From: Prado023 sp963700475
GTDB lineage: Bacteria > Actinomycetota > Actinomycetes > S36-B12 > CAIYMF01
Assembly (NCBI GenBank): GCA_963700475.1
Contig: CAVOXR010000009.1
Location: forward strand, 558,001 to 622,000
Reading direction: 5' to 3'
DNA: 64,000 nucleotides
The notes beneath the pieces are model-generated. The model saw only the letters and a program-made list of their open reading frames with translations, had not been told where the DNA came from and did not search any database. Below are positions 1-8,776 of this stretch, one piece after another. Made by a program: the position numbers and the translations under genes. Every line of letters begins with the position of its first letter. Within the stretch, counting starts at the first letter, position 1.

Positions 1-337
1 CGATCGCCTGCGCTGCGTCGAGCGGGGCCTCTTCGGGCTGGCCATCGACGCGGCCCTGGCCGCCCTCAAGATCGATCCGCTGCGCGAGAGCGCCCACCGC
101 ACGGTCATCCGCGCCCACCTCGCCGAGGGGAACAACGCAGCAGCGCTCCGCGCCTATCGCGAGTGCGTGCGGGTTCTCGACGACGAGTTCGGCATCGAGC
201 CCTCACACGAGACGACAGCCCTGGTGAGCGAGCGCAAGATCCCCGCGCCCCGCGTGCGGGACCGACTGCACGAGGCTGCCGAGAGACTCCACTCGATGAC
301 GACTTGGGCGTCACTCCTCGTCCTCGTCGGCGCCTGA
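1..337 (+). CDS. BTAD/SARP-type transcriptional regulator, C-terminal part (5' truncated by window)
   Basis: The open frame runs in from the left edge (first full codon at base 2) and stops at 335-337, giving 111 residues. They read as a bacterial transcriptional activator domain: the pattern DPLRESAHRTVIRAHLAEGN, then ALRAYRECVRVLDDEFGIEP, is the classic TPR-like helix pair of AfsR/DnrI/EmbR (SARP) regulators. The winged-helix DNA-binding part must lie to the left. In the family this protein binds heptameric direct repeats spaced by 11 bp and recruits RNA polymerase. Such repeats occur upstream of three oxidase transcripts in this window, so it is a natural candidate regulator for them; that link is inference. 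It converges on the peroxidase gene, with two hairpins between. Confidence 0.85.
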   Translation, partial: DRLRCVERGLFGLAIDAALAALKIDPLRESAHRTVIRAHLAEGNNAAALRAYRECVRVLDDEFGIEPSHETTALVSERKIPAPRVRDRLHEAAERLHSMTTWASLLVLVGA

Positions 338-496
338 CCCCACTGCTCCCGCCCGGATGCGGATCGGGCGAGCGCCCAGCGCAGACTTCCATCCCCCATC
401 CCGTGGGTGGGATTCCATCCCGCGTGCCGTTGGTGCCCTACTGAGGTCCCCCCGCTGAGGATGCTGCCCGACCGCACGTGAACCGCAACGCCCGCG

Positions 497-531
497 GACG
501 ACGGTGGCCTCGTCTCGAGGCCACCGTCGTC
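497..531. terminator. Bidirectional hairpin, 16-bp perfect stem
   Basis: Arms 497-512 and 516-531 pair perfectly around a TCT loop. It sits between the convergent regulator and peroxidase genes and has no T-run, as is usual for high-GC actinobacterial terminators. Confidence 0.75.
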
Positions 532-537
532 CTGGGA

Positions 538-578
538 AGGTCCCGTGGCGGTCGGGGGGCACGACCGCCACGGGACCT
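538..578. terminator. Second hairpin, 17-bp perfect stem
   Basis: Arms 538-554 and 562-578 are perfectly complementary around a G-rich 7-nt loop. It lies 6 nt from the previous hairpin and just after the peroxidase stop codon, which makes a tandem terminator shared by two convergent genes. Confidence 0.75.
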
Positions 579-583
579 GACCG

Positions 584-3500
584 CTACCCGGTGAACCTGA
601 AGTCGGCCACCGAGATGGAGTTGGCTCCCGCGCCGTTGACTCCCAGCAGGACGACCGTCCCGATGGCCGTCGTGCCGTCGGTGATGGTGACGGTGGTGTT
701 GCCACCGGCGACCACCCACGTCACGCGGGCGGTGAAGTTGCCGCTGTTGACACCCGTCCCGTTGACGTTCAGGAGGTCCTGACCGCCGCCACCCGGGTTG
801 GCGTCGAAGCCGGCGACGGTGTCGGCTCCGAACCCGGGCGCATTGAACCGGATGACATCGTTGCCCGCACCGGGCGTGATGGTGTCGTTTCCGGCACCTC
901 CGGTGAGCTGATCGGCCGCCGCACCGCCGTTGAGGGCATCGTCACCGACGCCGCCAACGAGGGTGTCGGTACCACCACCGCCGTCGAGGACGTCGTTGTC
1001 GTCGCCCCCGTTGAGGGTGTCGTTGCCGCCTTCACCGAGCAGGGTGTCGGCGCCAGCGAGCCCGTTGAGGGTGTCGTTGCCGCCTCGGCCCTCGGCGCGG
1101 TCCCGCGAGACCGTGCCGTTGAAGGTGTTCGCCTGGCCGTTGCCGATGAACAGGTCACCGACCACCGGGGACGGATCCGAGACGACCCGCTCGACGGTTC
1201 CGAACCCGTCGGTGTAGGTCGCCACGGCCCGGACCTGGCGGTTGGCTTGCGCAGCGGCGAGCGTGCGCGTGGGTCCGGTCGCACCGGCGATTGCCGTGTA
1301 CGGTCCGCCACCACCGGCCGCTCCCTGCTCCCAGGTGATGGTGATGGCGGGGGTGGCGTCCCGGTTGTCCGCGTCCGCGATGGCGCTGACATCGGCCGCG
1401 ACGACCTCGCCCTCCATCAGGTCCGCGGGGGCGATCGTCGGCACGCCCTGCGGCGCGTCGTTGACGTTGGCCACGGGACCCACCGGCGCTGAGGCGAGCG
1501 CCTCAGGCGTTCCCCGGTCATCGGTGAAGGAGACCTCGACGCGGATCTGCCGGTTCACAACGAGGTCGTCAAGGACCCCACTGCTGGCTCCCTCGTTGAA
1601 CGTGACCCAGGTGCCCGGGGTCTGCTCGTACTGCCAGTTGAGCTCCTTGGGCCCGGTGATCCCGTCAGGGTCGGTCACGTTCTCGGTGACGGTGAGCGTC
1701 TGGCCCTCCGTCGGGGTGCCGGTGATCGTGACCGTGCCGGTCGGTGCCTGGTTGGGGACCTCGACGAGCGAGATCTCCTCGGTGACGCCCGGTGCAACCA
1801 CGAAGCGAAGCAGCTCGAAGTTGCGCAGCACGTCGGTGCCGTTGGTCTGCAGACCTCCGGTGTGCGCCACGCGCATGGAGGTGCGGCTCAGGCCATCGGG
1901 GAAGGTGTACTCCGATTGCGGCCCGGAGAACACCGCGACGTCCACCACGCCCTCCTCCGGCTCGCCCACGGGGTTGATGACCTCGCGGACGATGCTCAGG
2001 TCGCGCGGGCTGATCGACCCGCTGAACAGCGCCGCCTGGACCTGCGACAGGGCGGTGTAGGACTGCCCGTTGGGCCCAGAGATCTTCACGTTGAGCCACG
2101 CGTCGCCGTCGAGGACGTCGTCGCCGGCGCGACCCTCGATCCGGTCGCTGCCGAGGCCACCCAGGATGATGTTGCCTCCTGTGAAGGTGTCCGTGCCGCC
2201 GAGCACCACGTCGACCCCGGCCACCTTGGCGATCTTGGCGGTCGTGAGCTCATGACCGGCAAGCGTCAGCTCGTCCTCGGTGGCAGCCGAACGGTTGTCG
2301 CCGAGCAGGATGTCGTCCATGTCCCAGCCCGACAGTCCCTCGATGAGGTCGAACCGGTCGGCGAACGGCTTCAGAGTGTTCGGCGCGTCTCCGAACAGGC
2401 TCATGTCGTCATCGGCAGCCACCGGGTTCCTGGCATTGGTGACCCAGTCGAAGCCGAGCATGCCGTGGTTCCGGTTGGTGCCCGGACCAGCCACCATGAT
2501 GTCCATGCCGCCCTCGGCGTCATAGTCGTCGTTGCCGCCACCGCTGATCAGGACGTCATCGCCACCGGCGGGATCGCTCTGCAGGTTGTCGGCGTTGTCG
2601 CCCTGGACCAGGTCGGTGGCGCCGCCACCCTCCAGCCAGTCGTCACCGTAGTTGCCGGTGACAACATCGATGCCGTCGCCGCCTCGGATGAAGTCGTCGT
2701 GCAGGCCGCCGAAGCTCTCCGTGGCGCCAGTGGCACCATGGCTGATGTAGTCCTTGCCCGGGCCGCCGAACAGCAGGTCCAGGCCGGGACCGGAGTTGAT
2801 CCGGTCACTGCCGGCGCCGGCCTTGATCACGTCGTCGCCGTGCGAGTCGGTGATGTAGTCGTCACCGTCGCCGCCGAACAGGTTGTCGTTGCCGTCGTCG
2901 CCCTCGAGGCGGTCGTTGGCAGCGGTGCCGTGGATGGTGTCGTCGCCGAGGCCGGAGCGGATCCGGTCCTCATCGGGCGACCCGATCATGATCACGTGCA
3001 GGTCGCCCTCGTAACGGACATAGCCCGTGCTCGCCTCCCGGTAGAGGCTCCCCTCGCAACCCTCGGGCAGGGCGGGAACCGGGCCGGAGAGACCCGCGCC
3101 CGACACGTCGATCACGCAGTCGGGCGAGGCGAACACGTCGGCCGGCAGGTTCGCGGCGTCGGTGTTGCGCGCGATCAGGGCGCCGAACGAGTTGTTCTCC
3201 AGCTGACCGAGGAGGTTGGTGCCGTTGAGCCGGGACAGGTAGTAGAACCGGTCGCCGAACTGCAGGGACTCGAGCTGGCGCTGGAAGACGTGGTTGAACG
3301 TCGAGCCAAGCATCGAGCCGAACACGCCGGGCCGCTCAGCCAGGCCGCCGACCCAGAAGTCGACGTCCTCGAGGCCGACGGCCTGCGTGCTGCCGGTGCC
3401 TCCGAAGTCACCGGTGCCGGCCATGAAGTCGACGCGGTCGGCCGGAGCCCCGTCCCCGCCGTTGACCAGCAGGTCGGCGGCGGCCCGCTTGGCCTCGGTC

Positions 3501-5647
3501 GTCGTGGCGTCCAGGACGGACTGGTGCGTGCCGTAGGCCGCGACGAAGTTGACCAGGGACTCGGGGTTGCGCAGGGCAGCGCCGAAGTTGCTCCAGCTCG
3601 TGTAGGGCTCGATCGAGCTGTCGTCGAACTCGGCGAAGAACTGGCGACGGGCCTCGTTGAGCCCGGGCACACCGGTCTCCCGGGCACGGGTCATGTTCAA
3701 GGTAGCCAGGTCCAGCGGCAGGCCGATGAGCCGATTGCGAAGGACGTCGGTGATGAACTCGTCGATCTCGTTGCCGACCTCGAGGATGTTCCCACGGACG
3801 ATCGCGCCGGCACCCTGGTCGGCCGACCATGCACCGTCGTTGGTGAAGGCCATCGGGTTGAGGAAGGCGCTGAACAGCGACATGTCCGCCGCGGCCCCGT
3901 TGGCGTCGATGCGCCGCACGTGCTCGGTGAGCATCGAGTGCCCGAACCGGTAGACCACGTGCGCGAACTCCGCGCTGATGGCCGGGTTGATGATCGGGCT
4001 GTAGCCGCTCTCGTTGCGCGGCAGGACCTCGATCGCCGGAGAGATCTTGCGGGCGAACTCCTCGAAGACCAGGTGCTGGTACTCCATCTCCGTCACCAGG
4101 CGGGCTGCCTGGAACAGCCGCTCGCCGTCCCAGCCGCCGGCACCCGCGGCCAGCTTCCACTCGTTCTGGAAGTCGACGTCGTCAGTCTGCTCGTCCACCA
4201 GGGTCTTCACCTGGTCGACCACGCGGTTGTGCTCGGAGTGGAAGACGTGATGCACAGCAGTCAGGCCGATGTTCTCGTTGCCGCGGCCGTCACCGGTGAT
4301 GTAGTGGGCGTCGAGGGTCTCGTCGTCGTAGGTCAGGGGGTCGCCGTCGTCACCCATGGCGTCGTCGAGATCGGCCACCTTCTGGATCCCCGGCGTCGCC
4401 GGGTTCCGGTCGTCGTCGAATGCGTCGGGCACCGCGTGGTGCGCGATGTCGTCGAGGAAGGCGTGGCCCGTGCCGCCGCCCATCAGCTCGGGGTGACCCT
4501 CGGCACCGACCGGCGTGAACTCGCCGTACAGGTCGGTCCGGACCAGTGGCACGTCGAAGATGTCGGTGTCCTCCAGCGTGATGCCAAGGAGGTCCTGGGC
4601 CTGGTTCTTCACGTCGATCCAGCGGCCGAGCCCACCCCCCGCCTCGGCCGGTGCGTCGAGCAGCTTGCCCGTGGCGACAGGGACGCCTGCCACGTCCACA
4701 TACTCACGCAGGAAGACCTGGTGCGAGGGATGGGAGGTGTAGGTCTGGTTCTGGTCGACGAACGGGGTCGTGAGGTTCTTGTGCTCCTGGACGCCGGGCT
4801 CCACGTTCGTGGCCCTCGTGAGCACCATGAAGTTCGTGTGCACGTCGTCGGCGTTTCCAGGGATCTCATCGGGGCCAGCCGGATCGCGGTACAGCGGGTC
4901 GTCGGGCTGAAGCGGGACGATGACGGTGCCGTTGCCGCCCTTGCTGACCAGGTCCAGGCCATGGTCGAAGAACTGGCCGAAGAGGGTGAACCACGCGTTG
5001 AACCGCGCGGACAGCCCCGTGTCGGGTGCGGTGTTCGGGATGAACAGGCCGACGTTGCGCTCCACCACTGGGTCGTCGTCGACGTCGATCAGCTCGCCCT
5101 CGGTGCCCTGCCGCGTTGCGGCTACCACAGCAGCGGGGTTGTCGATCGTCTGGTCAACGATCAGGTTGCTCACTGTGCGTGGTTCGGAGTCACACACCAC
5201 GCGGTTGTCGGTCCACGCATAGTCGGTCGTCCCGGACGTTCCCGGGATGCAGCTGGGGCCGGCGGCCTTGAAGGACGGCGTGAGCAACCGTGGGAACGGC
5301 TCGTCTGCGGCGCCGTAAGTGTCCAGGTTGGGCAGCAGGTTGTTGTGGACGCCTGTGACCGTTCGAAGGCCGCTGCCGGCCAGATAGCTGATGACCTGGC
5401 CGTCGCCCGTCCCCAGTTGCGGCTTGCCATCGGGGGTGGCCTCGGCGATCTTGATCTGCTTGAGGATGAACTCGAGGTCCTCCTTCACCAGCTGCAGGCC
5501 ACCGGGCACGCCGTCCGGCGGATCGACCGCTGCAGCTGGCGCCATTCCGAGCCCGCTGATGACCAGCGCGGCAGACAAGCCCGCGCCGATGACTGCCCTG
5601 AACGGGCGTCGCCTGCGGGAACGCCCCGCGTTGCCTTGTCCTGACAT
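584..5647 (-). CDS. Secreted animal-type haem peroxidase with RTX calcium-binding repeats
   Basis: A 1687-aa exported protein. An Arg-rich n-region and hydrophobic core ending in AAAV (about residues 1-41) form a signal peptide. The animal haem peroxidase domain (about 150-850) shows GQFFDHGLD with the distal His near 229, the AVHHVFHSEHNR motif, and the proximal-type YRFGHSM near 570. RTX nonapeptides (GGxGxD) follow at about 885-1110, then a segment shared with the next upstream gene, cadherin/Ig-like domains, and a C-terminal RTX block at about 1505-1600. Start: ATG 5647 follows GGGTGG and sets the signal peptide; the longer frame to 5782 would begin inside the regulatory repeats. The architecture resembles bacterial MopA-type Mn(II)-oxidising peroxidases, but substrate and activity are inference. 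No type I secretion genes are in the window. Confidence 0.9.
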   Translation of the reverse strand: MSGQGNAGRSRRRRPFRAVIGAGLSAALVISGLGMAPAAAVDPPDGVPGGLQLVKEDLEFILKQIKIAEATPDGKPQLGTGDGQVISYLAGSGLRTVTGVHNNLLPNLDTYGAADEPFPRLLTPSFKAAGPSCIPGTSGTTDYAWTDNRVVCDSEPRTVSNLIVDQTIDNPAAVVAATRQGTEGELIDVDDDPVVERNVGLFIPNTAPDTGLSARFNAWFTLFGQFFDHGLDLVSKGGNGTVIVPLQPDDPLYRDPAGPDEIPGNADDVHTNFMVLTRATNVEPGVQEHKNLTTPFVDQNQTYTSHPSHQVFLREYVDVAGVPVATGKLLDAPAEAGGGLGRWIDVKNQAQDLLGITLEDTDIFDVPLVRTDLYGEFTPVGAEGHPELMGGGTGHAFLDDIAHHAVPDAFDDDRNPATPGIQKVADLDDAMGDDGDPLTYDDETLDAHYITGDGRGNENIGLTAVHHVFHSEHNRVVDQVKTLVDEQTDDVDFQNEWKLAAGAGGWDGERLFQAARLVTEMEYQHLVFEEFARKISPAIEVLPRNESGYSPIINPAISAEFAHVVYRFGHSMLTEHVRRIDANGAAADMSLFSAFLNPMAFTNDGAWSADQGAGAIVRGNILEVGNEIDEFITDVLRNRLIGLPLDLATLNMTRARETGVPGLNEARRQFFAEFDDSSIEPYTSWSNFGAALRNPESLVNFVAAYGTHQSVLDATTTEAKRAAADLLVNGGDGAPADRVDFMAGTGDFGGTGSTQAVGLEDVDFWVGGLAERPGVFGSMLGSTFNHVFQRQLESLQFGDRFYYLSRLNGTNLLGQLENNSFGALIARNTDAANLPADVFASPDCVIDVSGAGLSGPVPALPEGCEGSLYREASTGYVRYEGDLHVIMIGSPDEDRIRSGLGDDTIHGTAANDRLEGDDGNDNLFGGDGDDYITDSHGDDVIKAGAGSDRINSGPGLDLLFGGPGKDYISHGATGATESFGGLHDDFIRGGDGIDVVTGNYGDDWLEGGGATDLVQGDNADNLQSDPAGGDDVLISGGGNDDYDAEGGMDIMVAGPGTNRNHGMLGFDWVTNARNPVAADDDMSLFGDAPNTLKPFADRFDLIEGLSGWDMDDILLGDNRSAATEDELTLAGHELTTAKIAKVAGVDVVLGGTDTFTGGNIILGGLGSDRIEGRAGDDVLDGDAWLNVKISGPNGQSYTALSQVQAALFSGSISPRDLSIVREVINPVGEPEEGVVDVAVFSGPQSEYTFPDGLSRTSMRVAHTGGLQTNGTDVLRNFELLRFVVAPGVTEEISLVEVPNQAPTGTVTITGTPTEGQTLTVTENVTDPDGITGPKELNWQYEQTPGTWVTFNEGASSGVLDDLVVNRQIRVEVSFTDDRGTPEALASAPVGPVANVNDAPQGVPTIAPADLMEGEVVAADVSAIADADNRDATPAITITWEQGAAGGGGPYTAIAGATGPTRTLAAAQANRQVRAVATYTDGFGTVERVVSDPSPVVGDLFIGNGQANTFNGTVSRDRAEGRGGNDTLNGLAGADTLLGEGGNDTLNGGDDNDVLDGGGGTDTLVGGVGDDALNGGAAADQLTGGAGNDTITPGAGNDVIRFNAPGFGADTVAGFDANPGGGGQDLLNVNGTGVNSGNFTARVTWVVAGGNTTVTITDGTTAIGTVVLLGVNGAGANSISVADFRFTG

Positions 5648-5738
5648 CTCGTGCCACCCATCGCTTGTGCCGACCCGCTTCACCCCGAAGCGAGTGCGAG
5701 CAGCAGCCCTGGTCACCCAGCCTGCGCCGCGCGTGAAG

Positions 5739-5804
5739 AACGTAGGAGCCGGCGCATGACGCACCCGTGACCACTGCGTCATTCGGGCATCACGGCAGCG
5801 TCTT
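5739..5804 (-). promoter_or_regulatory. Peroxidase promoter with three 11-bp-spaced heptamers (SARP-like operator)
   Basis: On the plus strand GCGTCAT (5776-5782), GCATCAC (5787-5793) and GCGTCTT (5798-5804) start exactly 11 bp apart. In the gene's direction, 31 nt follow before a -10-like TACGTT (5744-5739), leaving about 85 nt of leader to ATG 5647. A fourth weaker heptamer one period further downstream keeps phase with the -10. SARP-family activators use direct heptamers spaced 11 bp. The same layout recurs at 7625-7690 and 10517-10571. Confidence 0.6.
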
Positions 5805-5900
5805 TGGGACTTCCGCCCCTTGACAAGGGAAATCCGTGGGTATGTGCCGGACGGCGACCAGCCATGTCGGGCGCTCCAGAGCCCACCGGGGTGGATGTCG

Positions 5901-7534
5901 TCAGCCCCGCGGCCGATCCACCGGAGACGTCCCTGCCATCGGCGCCCCGGCCTGTCCGGCTACCGGGGCGCTCGCACCCGAGACCACGACCTCGCGCTTG
6001 CCCCGGCCGTCGAGGAAGCTCACCTCGGCGCGGACCCGGAACCCCACCAGCGCGTCACCCAGCACGGCGGAGGGCCCTTCGGCGAAGGAGGTCCACGTGC
6101 CCGGCGCCGACTCCCAGGTCCAGGTGATCCTGCGGGCCGCGGGGATGCCATCGGAGTCGGTGACCCGCTGCGTGGCGAGCAGGATCCCGCCCGCCTGGGG
6201 GCTGGTGTCGCTGATCATGATGCCGCCGGCCGGCTTCCGGTTGGTGCCGACGCCGGGCACGGCCAGGACCTCGTCGGCGAACTGAAGGTACTCGATGTTG
6301 CGCAGGGTGTCGCTTCCGTCGACGGCAGACCCCCGAGCGTGGACGACGGTCATCAGCGACCGGGCACCCCCCTCCGGGGTGATGTCGTACTCGGCGCGCC
6401 GTCCGGAGAACAACGCAGTGTCCAAGCCGCCGGCCGGGTCGTTGAACGTGACGACCTGGCGGACCACCTCCAGGTCGTGACGACCGATCGAGCCATCGAG
6501 GATCAGCGGCTCAGCCTCCGCCAGGGTGTCGAAGAACCGCATGCTCCCCGTCAGGTAGACGGCCAGCCACGAATCCCCGTCGAGGACGTCGTCACCGCCC
6601 CGGCCCTCGAGGAGGTCGCTGCCCGGGCCGCCGAGCAGGATGTTGCCGCCGGGGTACACGATCCCCTCGGGTGCGCTGCCCGTGTCGCGGAGCCCCAGCA
6701 CGACGTCCAATCCCTCGATCCTGTCCAGGTCCTCGGTGGTGAGCTCATGGCCGGCCATGGACAGGTCCGCGGGCGAGGTGGGTGAGCGGCCGTCCCCTCG
6801 CATGACGTCGTCCGACTCTCCGCCAGACAGTCCCTCAACGAGGTGGAACCTGTCGTCGAGCGACGCTCCGGGCAGCGAACCTTCGACGGCGAGGGTCATG
6901 TCGTACTCGGCAGGCGCGCTGCTGCCTGCGTGGACCACCCAGTCGAATCCGAGCATGCCATCGTAGCGATGGGCTCCCGGACCGGCAACCATGATGTCCA
7001 TCCCCCCACCGGCGTCGTAGTCATCGTTGCCCGCCCCGCCGACCAGGATGTCGTCCCCTCCGTCAGGGTCCGTGTGCAGGGAGGTGTCACCATCGCCACG
7101 GATCAGGTCGGCGCCGCTGCCACCCTCGAGCCAGTCGTCCCCGAGGTCCCCGATGATGACGTCGTTCCCCGAGCCTCCGGCCAGGTAGTCGTCCTCGGGT
7201 CCGCCGGAGAGCTCCGTGGCGCCATCGCCCGGACTGACGGAGCCGGGCTTACCACGTCCGTCCGGGTCTGCTTCGCCGCCGTCTCCCCCGATCCGGTCGA
7301 CGTCGGCCCCTGCTTGGACTCGGTCCGCACCGGGCCTGGGCGGGAGCCGGTCGTCGTCCAGGGACCGGGTCACCAGCACTCGCGGCTCGCCCTGGGTCCG
7401 GAGGGGAGACGGTCCGACGGCTCGGCCGCCGCCGCCACGATGACCCATCCGCTGACCAGGGCCGCGCCGAGGCCCATCGCCCACCGCACCCTCCGGCACG
7501 GGGAGCTCCTTCGTCGTCCAGGCGATCTGGACAC
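5901..7534 (-). pseudogene. RTX-repeat paralogue of the peroxidase C-terminal half, frameshifted near its N-terminus
   Basis: The frame from about 7410 down to 5901 matches the peroxidase from its RTX block through its Ig-like domain. Shared landmarks are GMDIMVAGPG, the LLEGRGGDDVLDGD-type RTX, and a DTLRNIEYLQF counterpart of DVLRNFELLRF. The peroxidase domain itself is absent. The likely start is GTG 7534 in another frame: it lies about 84 nt below the predicted transcript start as in the peroxidase, follows GATGGTGGC as the peroxidase start follows GATGGGTGGC, and encodes an Arg-rich n-region plus MGLGAALVSGWVIVAAAA. That frame stops at 7370. One lost base, for example in the GGGG run 7403-7406, would join the two frames. 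In the main frame alone the open region extends to 7643, but that start lies upstream of the predicted -10. Calcium binding and export are likely; a function is unknown. Confidence 0.65.
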
Positions 7535-7624
7535 TGACAGCCACCATCCTCGAGTTCCCGCCCGGTTGCTCCCGAGCGGGTGCGTGCAGCAACGCGATAG
7601 GAAGAGCCTGTGTAGCGCGGCTGG

Positions 7625-7690
7625 ACCATACGGGCACACGCATGACCGCGACGTGATCAGTGCGTCATCGGAGCATCAACGGGGCACAGA
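7625..7690 (-). promoter_or_regulatory. Promoter of the RTX paralogue with three 11-bp-spaced heptamers
   Basis: Plus-strand heptamers GCGTCAT (7662-7668), GCATCAA (7673-7679) and GCACAGA (7684-7690) repeat every 11 bp. In the gene's direction 31 nt separate them from TATGGT (7630-7625), the identical spacing to the peroxidase promoter. Leader sequences of the two genes are also partly alike, which fits duplication of promoter plus gene. Confidence 0.6.
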
Positions 7691-7706
7691 CGTGCCGATC
7701 CGATCC

Positions 7707-8219
7707 TCAGATCCGAAGCAGGAGAACGACGCGACCGACCAGGTCATCGAGGCCGATAGGCCCGAACTCCCTCGAATCGATCGAGTCACCGCGGTTGTCC
7801 CCCATGAGGAACACCGCACCGATCGGTACCGTGACCGGTCCGAAGTAGACCGAGTCGACGCCCTTGAGATCGGCGCCGGGCCCATCGCGGCGAACCCCGT
7901 CCACGTGGAGCACCCCGTCCTCCAGTGCGACCTCCTGCCCCCCGAGGGCAACGACTCTCTTCACGGCAAGCTCGCCGGCTCGGGGATCCTGGAACACGAC
8001 GAGGTCCCCGATCTCCGGGACCCGCCACCAGCCGGTGAGCTTGTCGATCACGACGGTGTCCCCTGCGCTCAGCGTCGGGCGCATGCTCCCGGACGTGACG
8101 CGCAGAGGTTCGGCAACGAAGGCCACGAGGCCCACCACGGCAACGACTACGAGCGCCAGGCCGAACCACCGAGTCCGGATCGCGGGCGCGGCCCGGGGTG
8201 GGGCGCCACGCTCCCGCAT
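7707..8219 (-). CDS. lepB: Signal peptidase I
   Basis: A 170-aa membrane serine protease that removes signal peptides from exported proteins. One N-terminal transmembrane helix (about 20-40) precedes SGSMRPTL (catalytic Ser), KRVVALGGQ (catalytic Lys) and MGDNRGDSIDSREFG, the family's boxes B, D and E. The Ser-Lys dyad marks the bacterial type rather than the ER/SipW type. ATG 8219 shares one base with the stop of the preceding gene (TGATG), implying translational coupling. It is the third gene of the multicopper-oxidase operon, an unusual place for lepB, and may serve the exported oxidases here. A longer start at 8252 would overlap the upstream gene and is less likely. Confidence 0.92.
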   Translation of the reverse strand: MRERGAPPRAAPAIRTRWFGLALVVVAVVGLVAFVAEPLRVTSGSMRPTLSAGDTVVIDKLTGWWRVPEIGDLVVFQDPRAGELAVKRVVALGGQEVALEDGVLHVDGVRRDGPGADLKGVDSVYFGPVTVPIGAVFLMGDNRGDSIDSREFGPIGLDDLVGRVVLLLRI

Positions 8220-8773
8220 CAGCCCATGGCGCCGCTGAGCCGCAGGGCCCACAGCATCAGGCCGAGCGCCAGCAGGCCATTGCAGGTGGCCGCCCGGGGG
8301 CGGGTCGGCAGGAGGCTGACCAGCATGGCGACCACGACCACCTCACCGGCCGTGGCGGCCAGATCGAGCATCCCAACAGCCTCTGGGTGCCAGGCCCCTG
8401 GGCCGTGCCCGCCCTCCTGTGCGTGCCCATCACCGGCCCCGGCAGCTCCTTCCATCGGGGCGATGGGCAGCCCCACCGTCCTGCTCGCGACGTAGACGAG
8501 GACGACGAGGACGTTTGCGACGATGCCGGCGAGTGCCACGCGGGCGGACGGCCTGCGCAGGATCACGGCGGCGAAGCCGATCTGGAACACGCCGACCACC
8601 ACGAAGAACCATCCGTAGACCCACCAATGGCCGAGGTGCTCGGGCGCGACGGACAGGTGGATGGCCCCCACCGCGGCCGAGACTGTGGCGGCCGTCATAC
8701 CTGCGCTCGTCACCAGGAACTGCGGCGGCGCACCCCCCTCGAGTCTGGCCGTGTCATGGATCGCAGCCATCAT
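8219..8773 (-). CDS. Small integral membrane protein of the multicopper-oxidase operon
   Basis: 184 residues with four predicted membrane segments (about 22-42, 49-70, 78-100 and 145-175). A Gly/His-rich loop (GAGDGHAQEGGHGPGAWHPE, about 112-131) could bind metal. I do not recognise a named family. It follows the oxidase stop by three bases and overlaps lepB by one base, so the three are almost certainly co-transcribed. Start: ATG 8773, with a second ATG directly after it; GAGG lies about 9 nt upstream. A role in oxidase maturation or copper handling is inference. Confidence 0.75.
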   Translation of the reverse strand: MMAAIHDTARLEGGAPPQFLVTSAGMTAATVSAAVGAIHLSVAPEHLGHWWVYGWFFVVVGVFQIGFAAVILRRPSARVALAGIVANVLVVLVYVASRTVGLPIAPMEGAAGAGDGHAQEGGHGPGAWHPEAVGMLDLAATAGEVVVVAMLVSLLPTRPRAATCNGLLALGLMLWALRLSGAMG

Positions 8774-8776
8774 GGA

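Noticed and set aside
1862..5644. A long plus-strand open frame (over 1200 codons) opposite the peroxidase
   Set aside because: It mirrors the codon periodicity of the peroxidase gene, has no recognisable domain, and consists of His/Val/Asp/Gly-rich low-information sequence typical of antisense frames in high-GC genes.
5648..5782. Longer N-terminus for the peroxidase starting at 5782
   Set aside because: That start lies inside the heptamer array and upstream of the predicted -10, and would put 45 residues before the signal peptide.
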